From assembly GCF_041260155.1 (NCBI RefSeq), contig NC_091941.1, forward strand, positions 38,326,747 to 38,390,746: a stretch of 64,000 nt of DNA, in the 5' to 3' direction. The notes beneath the pieces are model-generated. The model was not told where the DNA came from, did not search any database, and saw only the letters and a list, made by a program, of their open reading frames with translations. The DNA comes from Ptychodera flava (lineage: Eukaryota > Hemichordata > Enteropneusta > Ptychoderidae). Position numbers and translations under genes: made by a program. The first letter of the stretch is position 1. The number at the start of each line of letters is the position of its first letter. Of this stretch, positions 32,708 through 43,862 are shown piece after piece.

Positions 32708-33672
32708 TGTCATGATCTCGCATCCACCGATACTCAAACTCAATCACGACGAGGTCTTGTTCTTTACAACTGAACACTAAGGGACCGTCTCAGATTGTCG
32801 CAGAAGTTCAAGAAACGAAATTTTTTCGTTAAGATCAAAACCCCCTCCCCCCTCTCCCTAAACGAAACTTCAAAAGTGCGAAATGTTCATGTCTGCCTGA
32901 GAGTTGCATTTGCATGTTGCATTTTGCTATAGCTACTAAAGACGTATATCCCTCGCCACATTACAATTAAAGTAATCTATCAGATTGAGTACTAACAGGG
33001 CATTTTACCGCATAAAAATTTCATTTTATTTTACTTTCCCTTTTTGCATCTCTTGTGCTGTTCTTTGTCTTTGTGAACACGCAAGTGGTACTTGGTAGGG
33101 GCGATAGATAAGCGAGAAACTTTGACAAGGAGGCCCAGGCATGTTCAATCATATTCAAAACGACTATGACCAGGTGCATAACAATTGAGAATAAAGACAT
33201 CTAGTGGTTAGAGCAGACGCTTATAAATAGCACATTTAAAAAAAATGATACTTTTTGTCTTTGTATAATTTGATGAATGAAATGTTTAGGATACAATGTT
33301 CCTATCGGTAAATTGTGTTTGGGGTACAAACGAGATGGAAACAGTGACACATTTGTTGGCACGAGTGTGCAGTTTTTCTTTAATTTAAAATAAACACACG
33401 AAAACTTGTGATCACAAAATAAAAGTGCGAAAGTGAAGTTCACTAATTGAATGGAGGTCAAACCCCCTCCCCCCTTAAACGAATAAATTTCGCTTTTTGA
33501 ACTTCTGCGACAATCTGAGACGGTCCCTAACACCTTTATTGCATAACGCCATAACTCCCAAAAGCACTTACCTGACTTACATATCCATACGCCAGTGAAA
33601 GGATCACTGTTTACTCATACATATGAATGGTATACATGGGCACAAAACAATGTAGTCCCAAAAATCATCACA
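32708..33672 (-). repeat. 5' LTR of the minus-strand Gypsy element, split by a MITE
   Basis: The same sequence as 23002-23218, in two parts (33672-33528 and 32780-32708), with a 747-base insertion between. Confidence 0.9.
32781..33527. mobile_element. 747 bp Harbinger-like MITE inside an LTR
   Basis: Inverted ends of about 32 bases start GGGACCGTCTCAGATTGTCG. The flanks are TAA on both sides (32778-32780 and 33528-33530), the TWA target type of PIF/Harbinger transposons. No transposase. The uninterrupted LTR copy at 23002-23218 shows the empty site. Confidence 0.85.
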
Positions 33673-33677
33673 ACAGT
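33673..33677. repeat. Target duplication ACAGT, right
   Basis: Matches 22997-23001. Confidence 0.85.
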
Positions 33678-33899
33678 CTTCCCCACTCTGGAGTAGAGAC
33701 TGCACTGACACTCTGATTACAGTTGTGTCTAGCCATGGCCAGTCAGTTCTGTACACAAAACAGGGAAACATAAAATACACTTTCAAATATGCAAAACACA
33801 CTAAACGCAAACAATTAAGAAATGAATAATGTGTGGAGTTGCTTTCCTTATTACATAGATCAATATTTAAGGGCTAATTCCTCAATTGCAACGACAAAA
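33678..33899 (-). other. Unique block U of the composite, inverted copy
   Basis: On the minus strand it matches 15,841-16,088, including the stretch TTGTTTGCGTTTAGTGTG. No coding content is seen. Confidence 0.8.
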
Positions 33900-34125
33900 T
33901 AGATTTATTACATTTATGGTTGACAAGTATTACATTTATGGGTGATTATTTTATTACACTTATGGTTACCAATTATTACATTTGTGGTTGGTGTTTTTAT
34001 TACATTTATGGTTGATTTTTGTTACATTTATGGGCGATATTACATTTATGGGTGTATTTTATTACAATTGTGGTTGATATTACATTTGTGGAGATTATTA
34101 CATTTGTGGAGGTTACAGGATTCTT
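33900..34125 (-). repeat. CATAAATGTAATA array R3 (inverted)
   Basis: TTATTACATTTATGGTTG units, the reverse complement of arrays R1 and R2. Confidence 0.85.
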
Positions 34126-34131
34126 TAACGC

Positions 34132-34690
34132 CGTTTTTTCGAATTTTTGCCGTACTTTCTTAATCAGTCGCCTCAAATTCGTCTTCAGTTGATAAATTGT
34201 CTGGAATAATCGACAGATTGTCTGTATTCCTATGTTGTCCAACTTGAAGTTTGTTCCTTCACTTTGGATGTTAGGATGTCTAATTTTGTTCTACTGTGTT
34301 CAAGGTAGTGATCGTATTGTTTTTACTTGATTGAAATACAGATATATGTTCTCGCAACATGTTTTGTGTCGTAAGTTTCTGTTACAAGGTCGTATATTTC
34401 TCTGTTTTTTGTTCTGAGTCATCTGTCATAAACTTTGTGGTATCACTGGTTGACGAGTTATTTTGACGCTTCCTTATTATGTAATTATCAGTGTCTAGAA
34501 CTACTGTTCCACTTCCATTATCTAACGGTTTGATCAGTACCCCGCCGTTTTCTGATAGTGTTCCCAAAGTATTCTATTCTGCGTTTCGGAAAGGAAACCT
34601 AGTTTCAGGAAAGTATGCAATAACATTACACTAGTCTTATTAAAGTTATTATTTATTCAGGGCATTGATTACACAAATGATCACATATGC
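34132..34690 (-). pseudogene. Penelope-like fragment, right copy with intact target sites
   Basis: Minus-strand reading LSENGGVLIKPLDNGSGTVV, then LDTDNYIIRKRQNN, resembles the N-terminal IKPADKG segment of Penelope-like reverse transcriptases. It holds the unbroken sequence into which the plus-strand LTR element inserted in the left copy. Confidence 0.6.
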
Positions 34691-34870
34691 AAGTTCAAGT
34701 TTATTACATATATGGTTGAGTTTTATTACATTTATGGTTAATTTGTTTATTACATTTGTTGTTGCGGGTTGTTACATTAATGGTTGACAGTTTTATTACA
34801 TTTGTGGTTGATTTTTTTACAATTGTGGTTGATATTACATTTGTGGAGATTATTACATTTATGGAGGTTA
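34691..34870 (-). repeat. CATAAATGTAATA array R4 (inverted), right edge
   Basis: Ends with GGAGGTTA, the inverse of the left edge of the composite. Confidence 0.85.
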
Positions 34871-34878
34871 CAGTTGTC
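34871..34878. repeat. Flanking direct repeat CAGTTGTC, right
   Basis: Identical to 15617-15624. Confidence 0.6.
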
Positions 34879-36011
34879 CTATTGGGAATATCTGTATTAA
34901 CCGCCATCATGGAAATCGCGACGACCGCAGTGGTGTATGGGTAACACCACTGCATTTTCATGATATTAAAGGTATACTGTCACCTGTTCCAATTTTGCCA
35001 CAGTTACCACAGCTGTCGTTCTTTCATAGCAAATTACTCCAAGGTATACTCATAAGATCCCTCGTGACAGAAATACACAAGATGTAAGACAAAGTGTGCG
35101 TGCTATTTCCTTTCCACGACAAGACCAGGTGCACATGATGAATGCATATAACTTTCTTATGGACCCCACAAAACACCTTTAATACAAAACATGGCGTTTT
35201 TGATTGAATATAGCATCCCCGAGGCTGAGAACACATTTCCGTTTTCGCTTAAGGCTTAGAAAAAACTGTGTTTTCCCGGTAATTAACCCGACCTACTTTA
35301 GTTCATCCCGACACTTTTTTCCTTGCTTGCAAGCATTTATCCCCCCAATTTGGAGAATAAACTCAAAAACACGTATGGTTTGGAAAAATTCTCATTTTTT
35401 CCTCATTTTTTGTGTAAAAAATGGGGAAAAATAGTTTCCTGGCCTATCTACCTTATTTCTGAAAGACATGTTAGAAGGAAACACACTTTTGATTTATTTT
35501 TAAATTGGCCTAACTTCCGTATTGGACGTACGTGTCCATCGTCGCCAGTTTGTTTTCTACATGTATTTCTTATTTCCAAGGTCTGTTATTTATCGTGTTT
35601 TTGTTATCATCTACACGTTGCAAGGTCTTTAGGCCCTGTTCAAAGTAATGACATAAAATATCACATACAAAACAAAATGGAACAAAATTGTTCATTAACG
35701 TTTTGTTTTAACTGTAATTAGAGCTCATCGGGAGATGGTCATCCCTGAAGAAAAAATATGAAGCCTTTTGTTTTTCCGGCGCATTTTTACGATGACACAG
35801 ACATTTCATGGTTATCCTTTGCCCGATGTGCGAGTCTTGGGTTTGCCGTCCTTTGCATCTTTTACTGTGTCTCTGCCAGACCTCGAACCCGTATCGTTCA
35901 TGACTGTAACCGTGACCCAGGTGTCCTGAACGGTACACCACGATACCTTGCCCTCCACCAGCCCTAAATGTTACAATACTTAAACCCACTTTTGACTGTG
36001 CCATTTCTTGT
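34879..36011. other. Intergenic, no gene seen
   Basis: Short open frames only, none with recognisable composition or splice context. Confidence 0.5.
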
Positions 36012-36022
36012 TTAGTAGCAAG

Positions 36023-38434
36023 CAAAAGTAAGTAAATTCTTTGTTTTGCGTCCGCGCGCGCCTAGGTTTTTGGAGATTTTTCGGAAAAAAAACACAAACT
36101 TCCCTTTCTAAATTTCGCCGTTGGTGGCGCTATTTTGTCGCAAAAACAAGTTGTGGCTTTTAACTTTGCGATGAAAAACTCCTTTACGGCAGTCAGATTT
36201 CACTAATGGACCATGCGGTGACGTAAAACAGTACTCTCTACACATTTACCCATGTCGATACTCTCAGCCTCACGCGCGCCGGGGCCTCACGTTCTCCCTG
36301 TTTGTTGTTGCTTTGCCTGTTGTGGCTTTGTCGTCACGATAAAAAATGGATGAAAGCAGGGAAAAATCGAAGTTAAAAAACAGAAACCTTTGCACGGCAA
36401 CTTGAAGGCATGGTCACTGTGAGCAATCGGGACTTGAACAGAGAGAGATTCAGTCGGCCGATTAACGCGATTGGACTTGGGTACCACGACTTAGAGAGTA
36501 TGGCAGACCGAAAAATCGGAAAGTGTTGAGCCTATCCCTGGTAATTGGTCTTTTAGGTTTGCCAAAAATTTGGTTAATTTGTCCATTTTAACTTGAAACA
36601 AAAAATAAACCAGTGATCAATCGTGTAAACGAAAGGCCTTTACGTACTTTTTTGTTCAGTTTGGGTATGGGAAAGTATATTAGAATCCCTTTGTGAAAGT
36701 TCAAACTTCAGAAACTTGTAGTAGGCGGTCGTAGCTGCTCTTGAAGAAGGTCACACTTTCTGCATTAATGACATCGGCTGGTTATTTATTCCAGATGTCC
36801 ACAACTCTTGCTGAAAAAAGTACTTTCTTGTGTCTGTTTTGTGTTAAGTCGAACGGTTAGTTTACGAAGTTTGGGACAGTGTCCTCAAGTTCTCGAGTCG
36901 GCTGCTAACTCAAGTGAAAGGTTACAGTGGTCATGGCCTTTGAAAACTAATTCTAGAGTTGAATCGTGTCGCCGGGAATTCTTTTTGTGTTCAAGTGTTA
37001 TTAAAATAAGCTTTTTAAGTCTATTTTGATAATTGTAGTGTTGGAGTTTAGGTATTAGTTGCCGTGCTAAGATTTTTATGTCCTTTTGTAGCCATGGTGA
37101 CCAAGCTTGTACTGCATGTTCAAGCTGTGGGCTCTCAAGTTGCTTGTAAAGACGAAGAATGACATTTTTTTGATTTGATCGACAATGATCGTTTGATGAG
37201 ATCAACATTCTGTTTGCTTTTTTGCAAACTTATCACATTTGCTTGAAGGTTTTAAGGTAGAACGAAGTAGATCGCCCAAGTCATTTTCTTCAGTTGTACG
37301 TCCCAGTGAAATATTGTTCATTGAGTATTTATTGAAGGGGTTGTTGTAGCCAATATGCGTCCGCCAGTGTTCACTCATTTTTTGTAGCTTGTCCAAATCA
37401 GCTTGTAGAATTTAAGGATCACTACAATTTCGCAAGGGATGATATGTCTTTGTATTGTCAGTAAATTTTTGAGTTCAGAACTAATTTCACCGCCAGTATG
37501 ATTGATGTAGATTAGAAAGAGTACTGGTCCAAGAACTGAACCCTTTGGGACACCACTTGTGACGTATTCTCCATTCAGATGATGCTCCATTTATGACTAC
37601 TCGCTGTTCTGTATTTGTCAATCATACTTTGACCCACTGTAGAATATTTCCATTTATGCCATGATACTTCATCTTTTCAATCAATCTGAGGTGTGGTACT
37701 TTGAAAGTGCAAGGAATATAGATGTGAAGCTTCCACCTAAATTTGGGTCTGATGAGTCTGTGTGTGGAGACTGACAATTGCGAAATGTTTTCTTTTATTT
37801 GATGGAAAGGAAAGGTGCTGGTTTTACGGATGGTCCCGAGGAACCTACAGGGAATACTTTTGTCATTTATATAACCAATTTCTTCTTCTCTGATGCCCCA
37901 TCTTTCTAAAATTGAATGCAGAGGCTACAAGTTAACATTTTTGTTTGCTGTTTTCTTTCAAAACAGACACCTTTCAGCAAAACTATGACATTACATCAGA
38001 GCACAGACATTACAGGAAACTTGAAAAACGTACAAGAACTTGAGGACAAAAGATCGCTACTGTATACTGTTATAGTGTACCCATTCCTCAAACTGTCCAG
38101 ATTTAAGTAATTTGATGAGGCTGTCAAGTTACTGTGCAATGGTATTGACATGTGGACACTTTGAGTGCGCAAGAAAGAAATCTAAAACTAATAAGAGAAA
38201 AGCAAACGTCAAAGAATGGCTGTTTATTTTGATCCATTTGTTATGAAAATGCATACAGTGATCACACAGTGTGTCACACTATGACAGGAGTATTCATGTG
38301 GTTTGAGAAAAATTGTCCAATAAAGGCAAACAAATTTTGTGTTAAATTTTCTGTGTGTGTGTTTTTAGCCGCTTACCCGCGTACCTTTTAGGATTTTGAG
38401 TGGACGCAAAACAAAGAATTTACTTACTTTGGCC
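36023..38434. mobile_element. 2.4 kb element with 28 bp inverted repeats and 11 bp flanking repeats
   Basis: AAGTAAGTAAATTCTTTGTT near the left end (36026-36053) is inverted at the right end (38402-38430). TTAGTAGCAAG flanks both sides in direct orientation (36012-36022 and 38435-38445). This looks like an unclassified non-autonomous DNA transposon. It contains a decayed LINE fragment. Confidence 0.55.
36730..37770 (-). pseudogene. Decayed CR1-like LINE reverse transcriptase fragment
   Basis: Minus-strand marks in order: VINGASSEWR region, SGVPKGSVLGPVLFLIYINH (37.55 kb), HIGYNNPFNKYSMNN with TTEENDLGDLL (37.3 kb), and LEHAVQAWSPWLQKDIKIL (37.1 kb). These match the C-terminal half of CR1-type reverse transcriptases. 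The DD box is missing and frames change, so this is an old 5'-truncated relic. Confidence 0.75.
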
Positions 38435-38445
38435 TTAGTAGCAAG

Positions 38446-41400
38446 ACAATGACGTTTAGGAAGATGCTAATAAAGTCACATCTACAATTCAAAACTGTAG
38501 CAGTGATGATCCTCTGGAAGAGAGTGTTACGTTGGGAGAGAGTTGTCAAATAATGATATTATCTTTGTTGTGTTCCTTATGACATCTACATTACGTTGAA
38601 ACAACAACATCACAATGTTCGTTGAATTTTATTATTTATATCTCCGAACTCGGCGATGTGTGTATCGAGGCTATTTTGTGTCCCAAGTTCCTCTCTTCTC
38701 TCACTTCGACAAAACGTACGCCGCTATATGTTTGACTTGCATACATTCGAGCGGCCAACGTAAGTGCATCATTTCAAAGTTGATCATTAGAAGGGCTAGC
38801 TAGATGTAGTTGTTCAAGTTGGGGGCGCAAATGTATGTCTTTGCCACCCCTATCGCCGAACTGCAGCATTGTGAAGATAACTGCTCCCTGCCCTGGTTCC
38901 TATGCCTGTTTATCTCAACCAGATGTTATTGGTTGAATACATTTTCGTAAGTTTGATTTCTTCGCGAAGAGTAGCTCTGCGCGGCAGGACTGTCGTATTT
39001 GGGTGCCTATAGCCAGTAGCTGGCCACTGTCTTTTTCAAGAAAAGAAAAAAATCCTTTCAGCCATTCCATTTTTGTTGTAAAATTAAATTCTGTTATTTT
39101 TTGTGTCAAGAAATGCACACCAAGATATAATTGTTTACGTTTGAACACTTAAAGGCACAAACACTGTAACTTTTGATTATTTTTTATGAATTTTGACCTA
39201 TGTACCAACTTCAGTTTCTTGTTCTTCTTCCTAAAATTTCAATCAAAGGCATACCAACAGGGACTAAAACAAGAAAGATGGCTGATATTTACAGAAATAG
39301 TGAAAAATCATCAAAGGATTCAACTGAACCTCATTTTACTATGCATGAGCAGGTGTGGTGTTGATGATCATTATTGTCACATACTGAGAGGGGTCTGTCT
39401 ATAGACGGAGAAGGGATATGCTCAGGCACTCTGTCTATAGACACAGTAGGGGCTAAACTGTATGATATAGTGGCATGCTGGTGCTGCTGTAACAGCCACC
39501 CTGCCCTCGGAGTGAAATACACAGAGCGCCCCCCCCACCCGCAACTGTATCTCAGGGTAAACCCATTGTGGGAGAACTGCCGTATAAAGGGTGCATTGTA
39601 CGGTGATTTTGACCATCTTCTTTCTTCATGTAGAATTTTGACAATTACAAAGGAATGATTGATTCATTGCAGGTCTTTCCCCATCTTTTTACTTGAAAAG
39701 GCTTGGGACCCCACATAAACTCAGCCCACACATCATGACCTTTGACCCATCATTTTGGTGAAAATGTGTATTTTCTACATCAGTGATTGGCAAAAAATGA
39801 AGACTTTTTACCCCTAAATTCACAGAAAATTGTAGAGTACAGGATTTAAATCATTGTTGGGGCATGGAGCTAGAAACGGAGCTCCATGGTTGGGGGAAGA
39901 GCGAGGGCGAGCAGCTGGTCAAAAAGACAAACCGTAGCGTTTCTCTTAAAGCGTTAGTTTGAAACAGAATGTGTGACAGTGACAAAAAGAAAACTCGTGT
40001 CATACTGCACTAACACAATACTACGTTTGTAGTCGGGGGTCACTTGTCGTGATTTTGGCTTCCGTGTGCATTTCGTGAAGACTCTTGTCAACATATATCG
40101 CTTTGTTCCTTAATACCTGGAGAGTCCAAAAAAACATTGTTGGCATTTTTCTCTCCACTTTTTCAAGGTCAAATGCAAGGTCATTCGTTACTCGGCAAAT
40201 TCCATTGATTAAGCATTGTAGTGCATACCAATTGGCTATAATCATTGACCAAACTACTTCATAATACCTTCAGTGGTGTAAGGGAACTTAACAGCTCTTA
40301 AAATCTTTAAAAAACCTTGTTAGGGGCATTATTGTTGCTGTTTTTACCGTTTTATATGGATTTATATGCAATTACAAGGATTGCTTGTCTTGCAGTTGTA
40401 CATCGTTTCCCATGCACAGTGTTAAATAATGACACGGATCGGTTTCTGACATGCACTGCGCTTAACAACTACATCACAGACTTTATTTTATCAATTTCCA
40501 TGCATTTCAACGTAAGTCATCAGCCGTATTACCAGCTCTGGTAGGTTGTAAAATGTAGACCTCTGCGCAGAATGTCACTAAGTGTAGACTGGATTGCTGT
40601 GCAGCTAGCAGTGCACTCTTTGCTTGTAGTGAGAATAACCATCCCTTTTCCTCGCATTTCTCTCCAAATCATAAAAAACGATTGGGATTTTTCCTTCACA
40701 GTAGCAGGGATTAGAGACTTGTTGCTAAACATAGGCTACATGTAGAAGCTATTATTGAAAACTAAACCTCTGCGCTAAGAAATATTGCCACCTTCGCACA
40801 CAATACTCTACTTTGCGCTGACAGTATTTAAACACCAGTTTGTGTCACTATTACCAGTAGCCCCCCCCTACTTTTGTTAAATCAGCATCAAAAGAAATGC
40901 AACGCACCCATGGCCTTATAACATATACTTTGTAAATTTCCTGTGAAAACCATGACATGAGCACTCTTTTGTTATGATAACAAATGTTTCAGATTAGGTA
41001 GACTTACTCTAAGTCTATGGGCATATTAATATCAAAACAATAAACTAAAGAACTAAACTTCAGCAGACTGTCACGATAGTGGTAAGCTGTTTCGTAGATC
41101 GTAAGGTGAACGCAGCCGACCGTATAGCCAGCCAGTGACGGAAAATAAAATTTTTCGATTTTTCGAAAAACTAATACGATGAAAATTTTTCTTACATCAA
41201 GAGCTTTAAAATGAGCCCCCAACAAATGATAGACAAGAGAGACTTGTAAAAGTTATATATTTGTAAAAGTTGAATATCTGTCATCCAGGTGCACATCTAT
41301 CTTAATGAAAAATAATGAGATATAAAACGTTAATAACCAAAGGTTGTACACAATTTTCGGAAACAACAGTGCAATAATCGTGATGAAAAATGAAATGCAA

Positions 41401-42891
41401 AATTGTTCAAACCGGTAATTTCAAAAAAATAATAATGAAATAAATAGCGGGATTTTAAACAAATAAATAAACGAACAATTGTGTTTTGGCTGTGATCTCA
41501 CCACGTAGCAAAGCACATCCAATTTCTCTAGACCCGATAAACACATATAGGACTACGTCTTGCGATCATGTTCCTTCCGCTGATTGAGTTTTTAATCGTA
41601 AAATTATATTTTTGTGACATTGAACACTACCTGCTTCTTTCACATGTGTCATAATGATATAGAAAATAATTGACAATCACTACGCCTATGCCTTATTTGG
41701 TGCAAACCGGCGAGAATTGAAGTTCTTCTAACTGCAATCGAAACAGTTTTTTGTGGACTAGTTGAAGAAAATGTTAATGATTCAAGTTTTGCCATGTGGC
41801 GGTTTTACAATTTTCCCCACGTTTTCTCTGCTGTAGCTGTTAGATAGCTGAAAGATTAATTTGAAAGGATGACCAACTTTTGATACCATATCGAGCGACA
41901 AATTCACCAGACCAATCTGAATGCTTGACAGACGGCCAAGTGTAAAGATACAGGAACGTCGGGAGTGTGCACGACATGTTAATCTTTCAAATTCAGAACA
42001 CAACTTACGGAAAAAAGACTTTTAAATTAAAAACGCAAATAAGGCAAAAAGGTTTCAACATGTTCGCAGCTTACAGTGGGTCAAACAAGACGTTCACGAG
42101 GTCAAGCGCGTCCTTCGGATGTGCTCGCCAGGCTATGTCAAGAAAACTTACTTTTCCAGAGGAGAACTTGAAGAAAAAACCAAAGAGTCATCATTCAGTT
42201 ACTAGTAAAGGTACTTTACAAGTGGAAATGTCCAACCGCAGCAGCGCCTACAATATTCGTAGACTTTTACTCGTAAATTCCTCCCTCACCAGTTATTATA
42301 CAGTAGCAGAGAATATCGGACATGATATAAGACATGATCTTGAAACCAACAAAAATAAAATTCTAGTAAGCTCCACAAATTAAACTTAGTTTATAGGCTC
42401 AAAGTGGTTGCAACCATCAAAAAAGACTTCGAACCTCCGAAAATATCGCTGGTTAGCTTAAACTTTATTAGGGCCTAAATGTATAAAACTACGGACCGAG
42501 CAGTGTTAACAAATTCCAAAGGCGAGCATTAGATCTGAAGAAAGCGCCAAAAATATTGTCATATATTTTGAACTTCAGCAAAAACTACCAAAGAGGAGCC
42601 ATTCGCATAATGCATACTACATTTCAAAATAAAATGGCAAGATCACTTTTTTCTTTGCCAAATGCAAAATAATGCTCACTTAACGTTGTTGATATAGTCT
42701 CTCACTGAACTTTGTCCCTGAAGTGTTGTCATTGAAGTACTGAAAAAAGTTAAAAGCGTATCGCGGTGGAGTTGTTGTGTTTTTTGTGACATTCCAAATA
42801 AAGTAAAACTGTATCACTTCTCCAGACGGTAAAGCTACCAGCTTGAACCTCAGCAACCTACGTGTGAGGTGTTTGGGACCTCCGTCCTACC
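38446..42891. other. Long region without recognised gene
   Basis: Only short open frames. A 138-residue plus-strand frame (41,967-42,383) has no recognisable domain. A dispersed repeat lies at 41,150-41,310. Confidence 0.5.
41150..41310. repeat. Dispersed repeat, copy 2
   Basis: Contains GAGCTTTAAAATGAGCCCCC and GAATATCTGTCATCC; related to 15,350-15,482. Confidence 0.55.
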
Positions 42892-42899
42892 CTCGGGTC

Positions 42900-43003
42900 C
42901 ACAGTTGCGAGTGGAGTGATACGTACCGGCCGCCGCGTACTATGCATAGAATAATTGGCATAGCACGCGGCGGCCGGTACGTATCACTCCACTCGCAACT
43001 GTG
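42900..43003. mobile_element. 104 bp palindromic hAT-like MITE
   Basis: 46-base arms, starting CACAGTTGCGAGTGGAG, pair with one mismatch around a 12-base loop. The 8-base direct repeat CTCGGGTC flanks it (42892-42899 and 43004-43011), the target size of hAT transposons. It is more GC-rich than its surroundings. Confidence 0.8.
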
Positions 43004-43011
43004 CTCGGGTC

Positions 43012-43687
43012 CTACCCTGCCCCGTGATGACCTGTTCAATGTGGGCTGCAGAGTTAAGTTGCTACTCCCAGCTTTAGTTGGTGTCTATGAAATGTGCGAT
43101 TTGATAAATCAATTGTTGAATCATGTCATAGTTTGGTCATCTTACCCGGGGATCATAGGTCATCAGTTCATTCTGATTCACAACGCGAACAGAGAGAGCG
43201 CGCGCGCGTACTCACGACGAACGCCAAAAAAGGGAAACTTCTTCAACCTTTGACCTCAACCGTTAGATGGTGCAATCTCGAGATCTTCAACGCGTTCGTT
43301 CCATCCATAATCAACGGCCAGAGAAGAACGATGTTCCCGTCCGGAGGCGGAGTGTCCCGTTCATGTAGCTGCAGTGCGCGGTCAAGAATGAAAATCATGT
43401 CCAACGATCTCGGAAGGTAATTCGTCAAGTTGAAATTTTGACTATCTATCAGTGGTGGCGGCAGTATTTCTTTTTCACAAGACGTTAAACAGTTACAAAA
43501 TCACAGAATCGTACACTGCAGTTTCAACTAATCCATGTGCATCGCAAAATATAATGTTGCTAGGCTGTGGAAGGGTAAACACTGTCGGGAAATCTATCAA
43601 TCTGCCCTCCAATTTCGGGGATGAACCGTTGGGGCAAATTGTAAACGTGACGGGATTTTAAAAGCTTACTTTTGTGCTCATTTTCAG
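43012..43687 (+). promoter_or_regulatory. Possible 5' region of the zinc-finger/SANT gene
   Basis: A CpG-rich stretch just upstream of the first exon I can join (43,688). A possible upstream non-coding exon could end at the donor GTAATT near 43,420. I see no TATA box. Inferred from position only. Confidence 0.3.
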
Positions 43688-43862
43688 GACGTGAGATCGA
43701 GAGACTGCCCGCACCCGTGGCAATGCTATTACTGTACATCTAAACAAATCACGGTGCAGTGCAATATGCTGAATACGTCGGACACCCAGAAAGCCTCAGC
43801 ACAAAGAACGGATGCTGTACCACAAGAAGAAGTATCAAACAAACCAACAATATTGCAAACTG
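43688..43862 (+). CDS. Zinc-finger/SANT gene, first joined exon
   Basis: Acceptor TTTTCAG and donor GTAAAT. Reads CPHPWQCYYCTSKQITVQC, then NMLNTSDTQKASAQ. The part before Met may be 5' UTR or continue an earlier exon. Ends in phase 1, fitting the next exon. Confidence 0.6.

Larger units (their letters stand above)
23002..33672 (-). mobile_element. Ty3/Gypsy LTR retrotransposon, Gmr1-like, with two nested insertions
   Basis: Minus-strand element with LTRs of about 216 bases: the 5' LTR is 33672-32708, interrupted by a MITE, and the 3' LTR is 23218-23002. The 5-base target duplication is ACAGT. Parts in minus order: leader, Gag (27.85-26.9 kb), protease (about 26.8-26.6), integrase (26.0-24.9), reverse transcriptase (24.7-24.0), RNase H (23.8-23.4), purine tract, LTR. 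Again integrase precedes reverse transcriptase. The leader holds a 3.56 kb TIR element. Without insertions the element is about 6.35 kb. LTR identity is about 95%, older than its plus-strand neighbour. The coding region has about two breaks. Confidence 0.88.
15625..34870. mobile_element. Composite nest: Penelope-related element with inverted permuted arms
   Basis: Both ends carry arrays of CATAAATGTAATA-type units in inverted orientation, and an 8-base direct repeat CAGTTGTC flanks the whole (15617-15624 and 34871-34878). Without the two nested LTR elements, the native element is about 2.4 kb. In plus order it reads R-U-R-P then inverted U-R-P-R. R is the array. U is a unique stretch (15,841-16,088; inverted 33,678-33,899). 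P holds a fragment similar to Penelope-like elements (KPLDNGSGTVVLDTDNY). The two halves are therefore inverted and circularly permuted copies of each other. Confidence 0.65.

Noticed and set aside
35870-35900. tRNA-like B box (inverse GGTTCGAGG)
   Set aside because: No A box or cloverleaf could be formed around it; no tRNA gene found in the window.
41967-42383. 138-residue plus-strand frame as a first exon of the zinc-finger gene
   Set aside because: No domain, and its possible donors do not give the phase needed at 43,688.
42843-43253. 136-residue frame crossing the hAT-like hairpin
   Set aside because: Much of it is the two arms of the MITE; no coding signal.
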